Of a stretch of DNA of 20,718 nt, positions 1 to 8,276 are shown piece by piece. A program made the translations under genes and the position numbers. The notes under the pieces were generated by a model. That model searched no databases, was not told the origin of the DNA, and saw nothing but the letters and a program-made list of their open reading frames with translations. Source of the stretch: Bacteroidales bacterium. GTDB taxonomy: Bacteria > Bacteroidota > Bacteroidia > Bacteroidales > F082. The stretch covers positions 1-20,718 of the forward strand of contig JAFWRA010000115.1 of the NCBI GenBank assembly GCA_017508895.1. Direction: 5' to 3'. Position 1 is the first letter of the stretch, and the number at the start of each line of letters is the position of its first letter.

Positions 1-494
1 GCGTCGTCGATGGTCTTGCCGATGACTTCCATGTCGAAATAGTCCTTCACCACCACGATTTGGGTGTGGCCGCCCGAGACGGTGAGACACAGGAACGGGA
101 AGTCGGGCACCTCGGTATGGGTGTCATCGGTGGCGAAATGCACCAAGATATGCGCGTTCATGTGGTCGATTTCCACCATGGGGATGTTCAAGGTCTGCGC
201 GAAAGCCTTTGCAAATGAGGTGCCTACGAGCAACGAGCCTAAAAGTCCAGGACCCCGTGTAAAAGCGATGGCGGATAACTGATTTTTTTCTATTTTTGCA
301 GTCTTCAAGGCCGTGTCGATGACGGGGATGATGTTTTGTTGGTGGGCACGCGAAGCGAGTTCGGGGACCACACCGCCGTATTGCTCGTGAACCTTCTGGC
401 TGGCAATGACGTTGGAAAGCACGCGCGTGCCTTGAAGCACTGCGGCAGAGGTGTCGTCGCACGAAGATTCTATGCCTAAAATGTATTCGTTCAT
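1..494 (-). CDS. tsaD: TsaD, tRNA N6-threonylcarbamoyladenosine transferase (N-terminal part, cut by window edge)
   Basis: TsaD transfers the threonylcarbamoyl group from threonylcarbamoyl-AMP to A37 of ANN-decoding tRNAs (t6A synthesis, with TsaB and TsaE) in the cytoplasm. About 164 codons are present. The protein begins MNEYILGIESSCDDTSAAVL, the typical ASKHA-fold start of the Kae1/TsaD family. It continues with the conserved stretches GGVVPELASRAH and AFTRGPGLLGSLLVG. The HMNAH motif supplies the two metal-binding histidines, and VSGGHTQ belongs to the nucleotide site. The start is the ATG whose complement lies at 492-494. The C-terminal half lies beyond the left edge. It diverges from the TamB-like gene with about 26 bp between the proposed starts. 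Family identity is certain. Confidence 0.97.
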   Translation of the reverse strand, partial: MNEYILGIESSCDDTSAAVLQGTRVLSNVIASQKVHEQYGGVVPELASRAHQQNIIPVIDTALKTAKIEKNQLSAIAFTRGPGLLGSLLVGTSFAKAFAQTLNIPMVEIDHMNAHILVHFATDDTHTEVPDFPFLCLTVSGGHTQIVVVKDYFDMEVIGKTIDD

Positions 495-506
495 GGGTCT
501 CAATTT

Positions 507-511
507 GGAGG
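507..511 (+). promoter_or_regulatory. Shine-Dalgarno sequence that points to the TamB start
   Basis: GGAGG (followed by another G) lies in the short gap between the two divergent genes. It is nine bases ahead of an in-frame ATT at 521 and 36 bases ahead of the first conventional start codon, a TTG at 548. No in-frame ATG, GTG or TTG lies between. This placement argues that translation begins at or near 521. Confidence 0.5.
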
Positions 512-513
512 GT

Positions 514-521
514 CAAAAGTA
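514..521 (-). promoter_or_regulatory. Probable -7 box of the tsaD promoter (TACTTTTG)
   Basis: Read on the minus strand, these bases are TACTTTTG, an exact match to the TAnnTTTG -7 consensus of Bacteroidota. The box lies 20 bases upstream of the tsaD ATG, so the leader would be only about 13-15 nt. I see no convincing TTTG -33 box at the usual distance. The box overlaps the proposed translation start of the divergent TamB-like gene. Confidence 0.45.
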
Positions 522-3500
522 TTAAAAAAAAGATTATCCATAGCATTTTGGTGTTTTTTGTGGTGGTGCTGGCCATCATCACAAGTGTTTTTGTTGCCAT
601 CCAAGACCCTATCATTCAGAAGTTTGCGGTGCGTTTTGCAGGCGGTTACCTTTCTGAAAAAACAGGTGCCGACATCAAAGTGGGCCGTTTGGCGGTTACG
701 CCCGATTTGCGTATCTTTATCGATGATGTAGTCGTTAAAGACTTGAAAAAGAATGATTTGGCGAAAGTGGGAGAACTGAGGACAAAAATCGACATCGGCG
801 ACTTGTTGGAGGGCAAAATCCATATTGATAACGTGGAAATGCGCAACATCGTGGCCAACCTGATTAAATATGAAGGGGAAGACGAGTTTAATTTCGCCTT
901 TCTTTCCGAGGCTTTCCCAAGTGACACGACGAAGGAAAAAACCTCGAAGCCGGTGCCCATCGTCGTCGACAAGATCTCGCTGAAAAAGGTGGATTTCGTC
1001 TATTGGAACCAAAACATAGACCATCCTGAAAAAACCGAGCAAAACCTGATGGACTATTCCCACATCGACCTTGACGATATCAACCTTGAAGCCACTAACT
1101 TCTTCATGTTGGGCGACTCCATCCATGCCAATATCCAATCCCTTTCAGCCAAAGAACTGAGTGGATTGGAACTGAAACACTTCAGCTCGGAGACGGTCGT
1201 TTGCTCAAAAGGCATCTATCTCGACGGGATGAGGATGGAGACCAACAACAGCCTGTTTGACATGGACCTCCACATGTTATACGACGACTTCACGGCTTTT
1301 GACGATTTCGTTAACAAGGTCACTTTTGATGCCACGATTCGTCCCACCGACATCATGCTTTCCGACATTGGCGTCTTCACATCCGTGATGTACAAAATGC
1401 CTGACCGAGTTAAGTTCGAAGGTCTTTTCACGGGTCCTATCGAGCATTTCAGCGTGGATGATTTTATCGCGGAATTCGGGAAGTCGACCAAGATACAAGG
1501 AAGCCTGAGCATGCATCCTTTGGATTTCGATGACGGCTATCATACGATGAACATCAAGAACATGTACTTCTCCTATGACGATTTGGTGAATTTCTACATT
1601 CCCTCGTCTACGAAGACCATCCCGCTGCCCGAGTCGTTGCGTGTCATGAACCAAGGTAGGGTCTCGCTCAACTTCAAAGGCTCCTACAACAATTTCCAAT
1701 CTGAAATCATGCTGAACTCCGGGGTGGGAAAGATTGACGCCAAAATTGCACGGTCGAACAGCAGCACGAGCGACAACGTGTTTTCGGGCTACGTCATCGG
1801 CGATGGGGTGAATGTGGGTTCGTTCATCAACAACTCCAAGATGCTTGGCCAGCTGGACTTGAATGCTGACTTTTCCATGAAGTTCCCCAAGAAAGGCAAA
1901 ACCGAACTGGACATGAATGGCATGGTGCGCAATGCTGAGATTCTGGGTTGCCGGATTGACGAGATCAATTTGGATGGCGCCATGAAGGAAAGCCTCTTCA
2001 ATGGAAAAGTTAAGGTGAACGATAAGGACTTGGCGCTTGATTTCAGCGGCTTGATTGACTTCGAAAACCCGAAGCACCCCAAATCCGACTTCAACGCAGT
2101 CATCGAGAAAGCCGACCTCCATGCGCTGAACATCAATAAAGAGGATTCCATTTCCGAAATCAGCAGCCGTATTTACGTGAACCTGACCGGATTCGACCTC
2201 GACGAACTGGAAGGCGAGGTGCGCATCGACAGCACGGTGTATTGCGACAGCCGCGGGGACTATTACATGAAAGACTTTTATGCATCACTCGTCAACGACA
2301 ACTTGATGCAGCGCCGTATCAATATCAACTGCGACTTCCTTGATTTCGAGATGGCGGGACAGATTAATTTTGCAAGCCTGATGATGACATTCAATGAATA
2401 TGCCGATTCCTTTGTCCATTTCCCGATTTGGGAAGACAAGCGAGAGGCATTCGAGAAGTACAAACAGAACCACGATGTGGACCAAGACTTTATCGTACAA
2501 CTCACCTTGAAAGACACGAAAACGATTAGCCGGTTGCTGATGCCTTCGGTGAACATCGCCAAAAACACCACTTTAAATGGTACCTTCACATCGAGAACCA
2601 ATACGCTTAACATGACGTTGCGCTCGAAGAATGTGCAGGTGGGGCAACTGAATTTCAACGACATTGAACTGAGGAATTTCAACTTTGCGAATTCTGCATT
2701 CTCATCGCTGAAATTAGCGGAGATTAAATATAAAAACATTTCAGAGTCCGACACGTTGGAACTGGGATTGGAGAATGTCGCCATCAACACACGAATGACA
2801 GACGATACTATTTTTGCCCGTATCACATGGAATGATGATGAGGAAGAAAACCATAACACAGGAAACATTTCAACCTATTTCCATCCGCATGTGAATGGAG
2901 GCATCTATTCCATCACGCAAGCAGATATTCTTGTCAATGACTCGCTGTGGAATGTCTCTTCCAACAATTTCATTGACATGGATGGTGATCGCGTGAGCAT
3001 TTCCAATCTGATGTTCGGTCATCATAATCAGTCTATTCGAGTTGACGGCTATGTGCCTATGAACGAAGGAGACACCCTTTCTCTCCAACTGCGCCGTTTC
3101 GATATTTCCAATCTGGATTTCCTATTCAAAGGCTTTGATATTGACGGCTTCGTTTCGGGCGATGCTTTGGTCAGCAGTTTGAAAACCAATCCGATGGTCT
3201 TTGCCAACCTCAATGTGGAAAAGCTAAAGGTGGATGGCGAGGATGTGGGTGAGGCCGTCATCGAAAGCTCATGGAACAATGAGAAGAAGTCCGTCGACAT
3301 GCAGGTGAATATCACTGACCAAGAGAAACGGATGCTGAATGCATACGGCTCCTACTACACCACGAGGAAAGAAGACAACCTTGATTTTACTGTCGCCTTG
3401 GATTCATTGCGTTTGGTCACTTTTAGCCCCTTGCTGACGGGCATTGTTTCACGTATGCAAGGCTATGCTGATGGCATTGTCAGAATCACGGGATCGCTGA

Positions 3501-5029
3501 AACAACCCGATATCAAAGGTAGCGTCATACTGGTTGATGCCGGCTGTCATATTGATTATCTGAACACCTTCTATACCTTAAGCCCAACCATATTGATCGA
3601 CAACAATTCCATCTCTTTCAAGAATTTGATATTGACCGACACGTTGAACAACACCGCCATCGTGGAAGGCCAAATCAACCACAATCGCTTTAAGGATTTT
3701 GAATTGGACTTGAAACTACATCCCAGAGACTTTTTGGCTTTGGCCACCACAAGCAAGGAAAACGATACGTTCTACGGCACGGCCATCGCCAACGGTTTAA
3801 TCACCGTGAAAGGGCCTTTCAACGACATCCATCTCGATATCAAGGCTGTCACAAGAAAAGGGACATCGTTGACCATCCCGCTTAACAGGGCTTCAACAGT
3901 GAAGGAAAATGATTTCATTGTTTTCATCAATCCCGCAGAAGAAGAGGTGGAAGAAGAAATCCCAGTTGAATCCAATGAAAAGAAGGATAGCAATTTTGCC
4001 CTCGACCTCGACGTGACCGCCACCAATGATGCCACACTAAAGATCATACTCCCTGCCAGCTTGGGCACCATCGAGGCCGCAGGTAACGGTAACGTGAAAC
4101 TGGGTACGGCGACCAAGGAAGAGCTGACCATGTTCGGGAAATACACCATAGAATTTGGGCGTTTTGCCTTGAATTTCAAGGATGTGGTCAACCGAAACTT
4201 CAACTTGATGCCGGGAGGCACCATTTCATGGACGGGCAGCCCAACCGACGGCCGCATCAACGCGACCGGTGTCTATACCATCAAAGGCTCTTTGGCGGAC
4301 TTGGGTGCTCAGGTTGATACCACCATGTCGGTGAACACCAGTGTCAATGTCGAATGCCTCATACACCTGAAGGACGCGCTGCTCAATCCGACCATTTCCT
4401 TTGGTATGCGCCTGCCAAATGCTTCCGAAGACATCACCCATACAGTTTTTTCACTGATAGATACCACAAATCAGGCGGTGATGACCCAACAGGTTTTGTC
4501 GTTGTTGGTGTTGAGCAAGTTTGCTTATGCGGGCAACTCATCAGTTGGTGGCCAGACCATTGACATTAGTGGTCTGTTCTCAACACATATGCAAGTCGAC
4601 ATTACCAACAAACTCAATTTGGGAGTCAGTTATCATTCGGGAACAGTTGAATCCTACGATGAATATCAAGTGGCATTGCGGACTCAGCTTTTTAAAGACC
4701 GTTTGACCATCGAGACTAACTTGGGTGTGATGACGAGCAACAGCGGTAGTTCCGCTTCGAACATCGTTGGCGAGTTCGACATGTATTACAAACTGAGCGA
4801 GGATGGGCGATTGCAGGGACATTTCTATAACCATTCCAACTACAACAGCAATTTCAATAGCTTCGCCATCGACCGACGTGCCCCTTATACACAAGGTTTA
4901 GGTCTTTCCTACAGTAGGACATTCGACAAGTTCAGTGATTTGCTGAAACGGAAAAGCAAGACCAGTTCCAACCAACCGCTCATTGTACCCAAGAAGAAGG
5001 AAAACGAGACTGAAAATCATGGAAAATGA
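521..5029 (+). CDS. TamB/DUF490-like translocation and assembly module protein
   Basis: This is a very large AsmA/TamB-type protein (about 1500 residues), with one N-terminal membrane anchor and a long beta-rich body thought to bridge the periplasm and serve outer-membrane lipid transport or protein assembly. From ATT at 521 the N-terminus reads (M)KKKIIHSILVFFVVVLAIIT: lysines, then a hydrophobic helix. Next come QKFAVRFAGGYLSEKTGADI and VGRLAVTPDLRIFIDDVVV, the usual opening of this family. The body is a series of repeating beta-strand blocks. The last 350 or so residues carry the TamB C-terminal domain (for example GTISWTGSPTDGRINATGVY, and a final barrel-like segment ending GLGLSYSRTFDKF). 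The conventional alternative start is TTG at 548, which would remove the charged residues before the helix. The gene overlaps the next one by 11 bases, so the two are probably co-transcribed. Divergence from tsaD is, to my knowledge, a common arrangement in Bacteroidales. Confidence 0.9.
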   Translation: MKKKIIHSILVFFVVVLAIITSVFVAIQDPIIQKFAVRFAGGYLSEKTGADIKVGRLAVTPDLRIFIDDVVVKDLKKNDLAKVGELRTKIDIGDLLEGKIHIDNVEMRNIVANLIKYEGEDEFNFAFLSEAFPSDTTKEKTSKPVPIVVDKISLKKVDFVYWNQNIDHPEKTEQNLMDYSHIDLDDINLEATNFFMLGDSIHANIQSLSAKELSGLELKHFSSETVVCSKGIYLDGMRMETNNSLFDMDLHMLYDDFTAFDDFVNKVTFDATIRPTDIMLSDIGVFTSVMYKMPDRVKFEGLFTGPIEHFSVDDFIAEFGKSTKIQGSLSMHPLDFDDGYHTMNIKNMYFSYDDLVNFYIPSSTKTIPLPESLRVMNQGRVSLNFKGSYNNFQSEIMLNSGVGKIDAKIARSNSSTSDNVFSGYVIGDGVNVGSFINNSKMLGQLDLNADFSMKFPKKGKTELDMNGMVRNAEILGCRIDEINLDGAMKESLFNGKVKVNDKDLALDFSGLIDFENPKHPKSDFNAVIEKADLHALNINKEDSISEISSRIYVNLTGFDLDELEGEVRIDSTVYCDSRGDYYMKDFYASLVNDNLMQRRININCDFLDFEMAGQINFASLMMTFNEYADSFVHFPIWEDKREAFEKYKQNHDVDQDFIVQLTLKDTKTISRLLMPSVNIAKNTTLNGTFTSRTNTLNMTLRSKNVQVGQLNFNDIELRNFNFANSAFSSLKLAEIKYKNISESDTLELGLENVAINTRMTDDTIFARITWNDDEEENHNTGNISTYFHPHVNGGIYSITQADILVNDSLWNVSSNNFIDMDGDRVSISNLMFGHHNQSIRVDGYVPMNEGDTLSLQLRRFDISNLDFLFKGFDIDGFVSGDALVSSLKTNPMVFANLNVEKLKVDGEDVGEAVIESSWNNEKKSVDMQVNITDQEKRMLNAYGSYYTTRKEDNLDFTVALDSLRLVTFSPLLTGIVSRMQGYADGIVRITGSLKQPDIKGSVILVDAGCHIDYLNTFYTLSPTILIDNNSISFKNLILTDTLNNTAIVEGQINHNRFKDFELDLKLHPRDFLALATTSKENDTFYGTAIANGLITVKGPFNDIHLDIKAVTRKGTSLTIPLNRASTVKENDFIVFINPAEEEVEEEIPVESNEKKDSNFALDLDVTATNDATLKIILPASLGTIEAAGNGNVKLGTATKEELTMFGKYTIEFGRFALNFKDVVNRNFNLMPGGTISWTGSPTDGRINATGVYTIKGSLADLGAQVDTTMSVNTSVNVECLIHLKDALLNPTISFGMRLPNASEDITHTVFSLIDTTNQAVMTQQVLSLLVLSKFAYAGNSSVGGQTIDISGLFSTHMQVDITNKLNLGVSYHSGTVESYDEYQVALRTQLFKDRLTIETNLGVMTSNSGSSASNIVGEFDMYYKLSEDGRLQGHFYNHSNYNSNFNSFAIDRRAPYTQGLGLSYSRTFDKFSDLLKRKSKTSSNQPLIVPKKKENETENHGK

Positions 5030-8000
5030 CGCCAAATTCAAAGTCTTTCAGGCCTCAGCTGGTGCTGGCAAGACCTTTACGCTCATTAAGGAATACTTGA
5101 AGCTTTGCCTAGCCAACGAAGGTACGGTGGCCAATTTCAGGAACATCCTCGCCATCACATTCACCAATGCCGCAGCCAACGAGATGAAGGCCAAAATCGT
5201 GAACATGCTTCAGGAAATCATCGACAGCAAGGAACTTGATCCGAAATCGATGGAGGCGAAATTGGTTGAGGAATTGGGCATCACCGATGCGGAACTGAAA
5301 CGTAATGCACAGAGCTTGATGACTCGTATCATGCACGACTACAGCAGCTTCTGTGTGAGCACCATCGACGCTTTCGTGCAGAAACTATCACGCAGTTTCG
5401 CCCGTGACTTGGGCTTGCCCAACCAATATACAGTAAGCATCGACACGGACGAGGTGGCGGCGACGATTACTGAGAACTTGGGTTTGAGAATCACCGATAA
5501 GGATGATTACCTTACCCGTCTTCTGGTGGACTTCAGCAACAACCAGTTCGACAACGAACGCTCCACGGCAATCGAGATGCAACTTGCCGACTTCATCACC
5601 AAATTGATGACCGAAAAGGCCTACCAAAAAGACGAGAACAACAATATCAAAAACCCAGTCCAATACAAGCAAACGCTTGAATTCCTGAACGGTAGAATCC
5701 ATGGTTTTGAACAAAGGTTGAAGCCTCTTTTGGAGGAATTTGAAACCGTCGAACAGCGGTATGGACTCAGTGACAAGCTGTATTCCTACGGGAAAAACGG
5801 CTTCATTTCATACATCAGGAAACTTAATAAAAAGGTGTATGAGCAACCCAGTTCCCGTTTCAAAACAGTGATTGAAATGCGCAGCTGTTTTTCTAAAGAG
5901 GCTGAAAAACAGTTGGGTAAGGCGAAGGTCGAAGAGTTTAACTCGGCTTTGCTGCCAGTTTTGGAGAAACTGGATGCTTTTGTTAGGTTGGAATTGGGTA
6001 AGTTCTTGTTTTATAGGACCCAACGCGATTTGTTGTATCTTTATGCCTTACGCACCCAAATCCGGATGGAGTTTGAGCAACTGGCCAACGAGGAGGAGGT
6101 GGTTCACATCTCGGAGTTCAACAAGTTGCTCAACTCGGTGATGGGCGATTTCTCGGTTCCATTTGTGTATGAGCGTATTGGCGAGTATTTCCGTCATGTC
6201 TTTGTGGATGAGTTCCAAGACACTTCTGTGTTGCAATGGCAGAACCTTTTGCCGTTGATTGACAACGGCTTGTCGTCGTGCAATATGAGTATGGTCGTTG
6301 GCGACGGCAAGCAGTCCATCTATCGTTTTCGCAGTGGCGAGGTGGAACAGATTGTGAATCTGCCCGAGATTTACGCTTTGCCTAAAGACGAACGCGAACC
6401 TGCATTCCGGCAGTATGAACAGAACCTGAAGGACAATTACGCTTTCAAAAACTTGGACACCAATTACCGCTCGTTTGCGAATGTGGTCAATTTCAACAAT
6501 GCCTTCTTTGAAACGGCATATCATTATCTGTCGCCAGAAACGCAGAAAGTGTATGTGGCGGAAAAACCTGGTAGCGACGAAGGGGTTAGCATCTTCCAGA
6601 AAAAAGCCAAAAGCGATGAAGGCTTGGCACAGGTTGAACTCTATGATGCTGAAAGCCAACCTGATTATTGCTTTGAAAGGGTAGAGGCCATCATTCGGGA
6701 TCTTACCGAAAATCACGGTTACCGATACGCTGACATCACCCTGCTCACTCGAAAGTCAGATTATGGTTCTGAGATAGCCAATTATCTGAATGATAGGGGA
6801 ATACCTGTAATATCACAAGTTTCGATTTTGCTGAAGTCCTCCGATAAGGTGCAACTCTTGGTGAATACCCTACGTTACTTGATTTATGGCGACAACGAAA
6901 CCAATGTCGCTAATGTGCTATTCTATTGGAAGCTAACGCAAGAACCTGATTTCGAGGGCGATATTAGCCATGTGTTCAATAATGTGAAAGCGATTGCGAA
7001 AGGTGACCAGGCAATTGAACCAGAAATGGGCATAGGTGAGGCGGGCCTGCTTCAGGGTGTACTTTCCAAGGCGACTTGTCTCTATGACCTTTGTGCCAAC
7101 TTGTTGCGCATCTTCCATTTCGACACCATCCGTGACGCATTTTTGAACTATTTTATGGAGGAGGTCTTCAAGTGGCAATCGGGACCGAAGGAGGGCATCG
7201 TTGAGTTCCTATCATTTTGGGACAAGAAACAAGATGTGCTCGCTGTGAAATCGGTGAGCGGCAATGCGGTGAATATCATGACGATACATAAGTCAAAAGG
7301 TCTGGAATTCCCCGTGGTCATCTATCCCGATGCCATCATCGACTTGGACGAAAAGTTGAATGCCAGCAAGGCCGCTGAGGAATGGTTGCGTCCTGAGGAC
7401 TTGGGCTTCGACCCGATACCCAATCTTGAGAAGGTGCTTTTCAAGTTGGACAAGAACGCAGAGAATATGGGTGATGTGGCTCTGCAAAAGGTTGAAAAAG
7501 AGAAGGAAAGCAACCGTTTGGACAACCTCAACCTGCTTTATGTCGCATTCACTCGTGCCGTGCAACGGCTGTATATCATCGCCAAGCAGGGCAAGGCGAA
7601 ACAAGTGAATATCATCCACGACTTTTTGGTTGACAAGGAAGACCATCGCGTCCCTGATGATAAGGCGTTGGTATATCGTTTCGGAGACCCGGATTTCAGG
7701 AATCCAAAGGAGAAAACCGATGAAGACAAGGTGGAAACCATGACAGATTCAGTGGCTTCGGATTGGCTTCGCAAAATCAAGGTTGATCCAAATCCAACGC
7801 TGTTATGGCAGTCAAAAGATGATGCCATGCAGCCGCGAGAATGGGGCGAACTGGTGCATCAGATTTTGGCGAAGATCCGTAACATCGAGGAGGCAGACAC
7901 GGTTTTGTTGCCTTATCTGCATGATGGCGTCATAGACTTGGAGACGGCTGGTGCATTGAAGGACAAGTTCCTGCAAATGGCCCAACACCCGTTGATTAGT

Positions 8001-8276
8001 GGTGCTTTCAGCAGTGAGGCCAAGGTGAAGACGGAATGCGAGATTTATTATCCTGCAATAAAAAAGGTCATCCGCCTTGACCGTTATGCTGAGCTTCCTG
8101 ATGTCATCTATCTCATTGATTATAAGACGGGCAAAAAAGATCCTGAGCACCATACCCAAGTTCTGCACTATGCCAATGCCGTGAAAGAATTGTCCGGTAA
8201 GGAGATTCGGGCTTATCTAGTGTATTTGTCGGAGGATGCTATTGAAGTGGAGCCTTTGATTGTCAATGCACTATAA
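5019..8276 (+). CDS. UvrD-type helicase fused to a PD-(D/E)XK nuclease (AddA/RecB-like)
   Basis: This 1085-residue enzyme very likely processes double-strand DNA ends for recombinational repair, as AddA or RecB does. SF1A helicase motifs appear in order: Walker A ASAGAGKT (12-19), motif II DEFQD (397-401), motif III GDGKQSIYRFR (from 428), NYRSF, motif V TIHKSKGLEF (from 755) and motif VI YVAFTR (841-846). The C-terminus holds a RecB-family nuclease: WGELVH (942-947), LDR with Asp1021, and DYKTG with Asp1034 and Lys1036. The ATG at 5019 is chosen because MENDAKFKVFQASAGAGKT fits the family start; an upstream TTG at 4983 would add 12 unrelated residues. The ATG lies inside the end of the TamB-like gene. 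No AddB-like partner lies next to it. Its end overlaps the convergent peptidase gene by 14 bases. Confidence 0.93.
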   Translation: MENDAKFKVFQASAGAGKTFTLIKEYLKLCLANEGTVANFRNILAITFTNAAANEMKAKIVNMLQEIIDSKELDPKSMEAKLVEELGITDAELKRNAQSLMTRIMHDYSSFCVSTIDAFVQKLSRSFARDLGLPNQYTVSIDTDEVAATITENLGLRITDKDDYLTRLLVDFSNNQFDNERSTAIEMQLADFITKLMTEKAYQKDENNNIKNPVQYKQTLEFLNGRIHGFEQRLKPLLEEFETVEQRYGLSDKLYSYGKNGFISYIRKLNKKVYEQPSSRFKTVIEMRSCFSKEAEKQLGKAKVEEFNSALLPVLEKLDAFVRLELGKFLFYRTQRDLLYLYALRTQIRMEFEQLANEEEVVHISEFNKLLNSVMGDFSVPFVYERIGEYFRHVFVDEFQDTSVLQWQNLLPLIDNGLSSCNMSMVVGDGKQSIYRFRSGEVEQIVNLPEIYALPKDEREPAFRQYEQNLKDNYAFKNLDTNYRSFANVVNFNNAFFETAYHYLSPETQKVYVAEKPGSDEGVSIFQKKAKSDEGLAQVELYDAESQPDYCFERVEAIIRDLTENHGYRYADITLLTRKSDYGSEIANYLNDRGIPVISQVSILLKSSDKVQLLVNTLRYLIYGDNETNVANVLFYWKLTQEPDFEGDISHVFNNVKAIAKGDQAIEPEMGIGEAGLLQGVLSKATCLYDLCANLLRIFHFDTIRDAFLNYFMEEVFKWQSGPKEGIVEFLSFWDKKQDVLAVKSVSGNAVNIMTIHKSKGLEFPVVIYPDAIIDLDEKLNASKAAEEWLRPEDLGFDPIPNLEKVLFKLDKNAENMGDVALQKVEKEKESNRLDNLNLLYVAFTRAVQRLYIIAKQGKAKQVNIIHDFLVDKEDHRVPDDKALVYRFGDPDFRNPKEKTDEDKVETMTDSVASDWLRKIKVDPNPTLLWQSKDDAMQPREWGELVHQILAKIRNIEEADTVLLPYLHDGVIDLETAGALKDKFLQMAQHPLISGAFSSEAKVKTECEIYYPAIKKVIRLDRYAELPDVIYLIDYKTGKKDPEHHTQVLHYANAVKELSGKEIRAYLVYLSEDAIEVEPLIVNAL

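Noticed and set aside
500..1138. Long open frame antisense to the TamB-like gene (about 212 codons)
   Set aside because: It has no recognisable domain and is explained as a shadow of the strongly coding plus-strand gene.
6048..6716. Antisense open frame of about 222 codons in the helicase gene
   Set aside because: No family features are seen, and the opposite strand carries conserved helicase motifs II and III in this interval.
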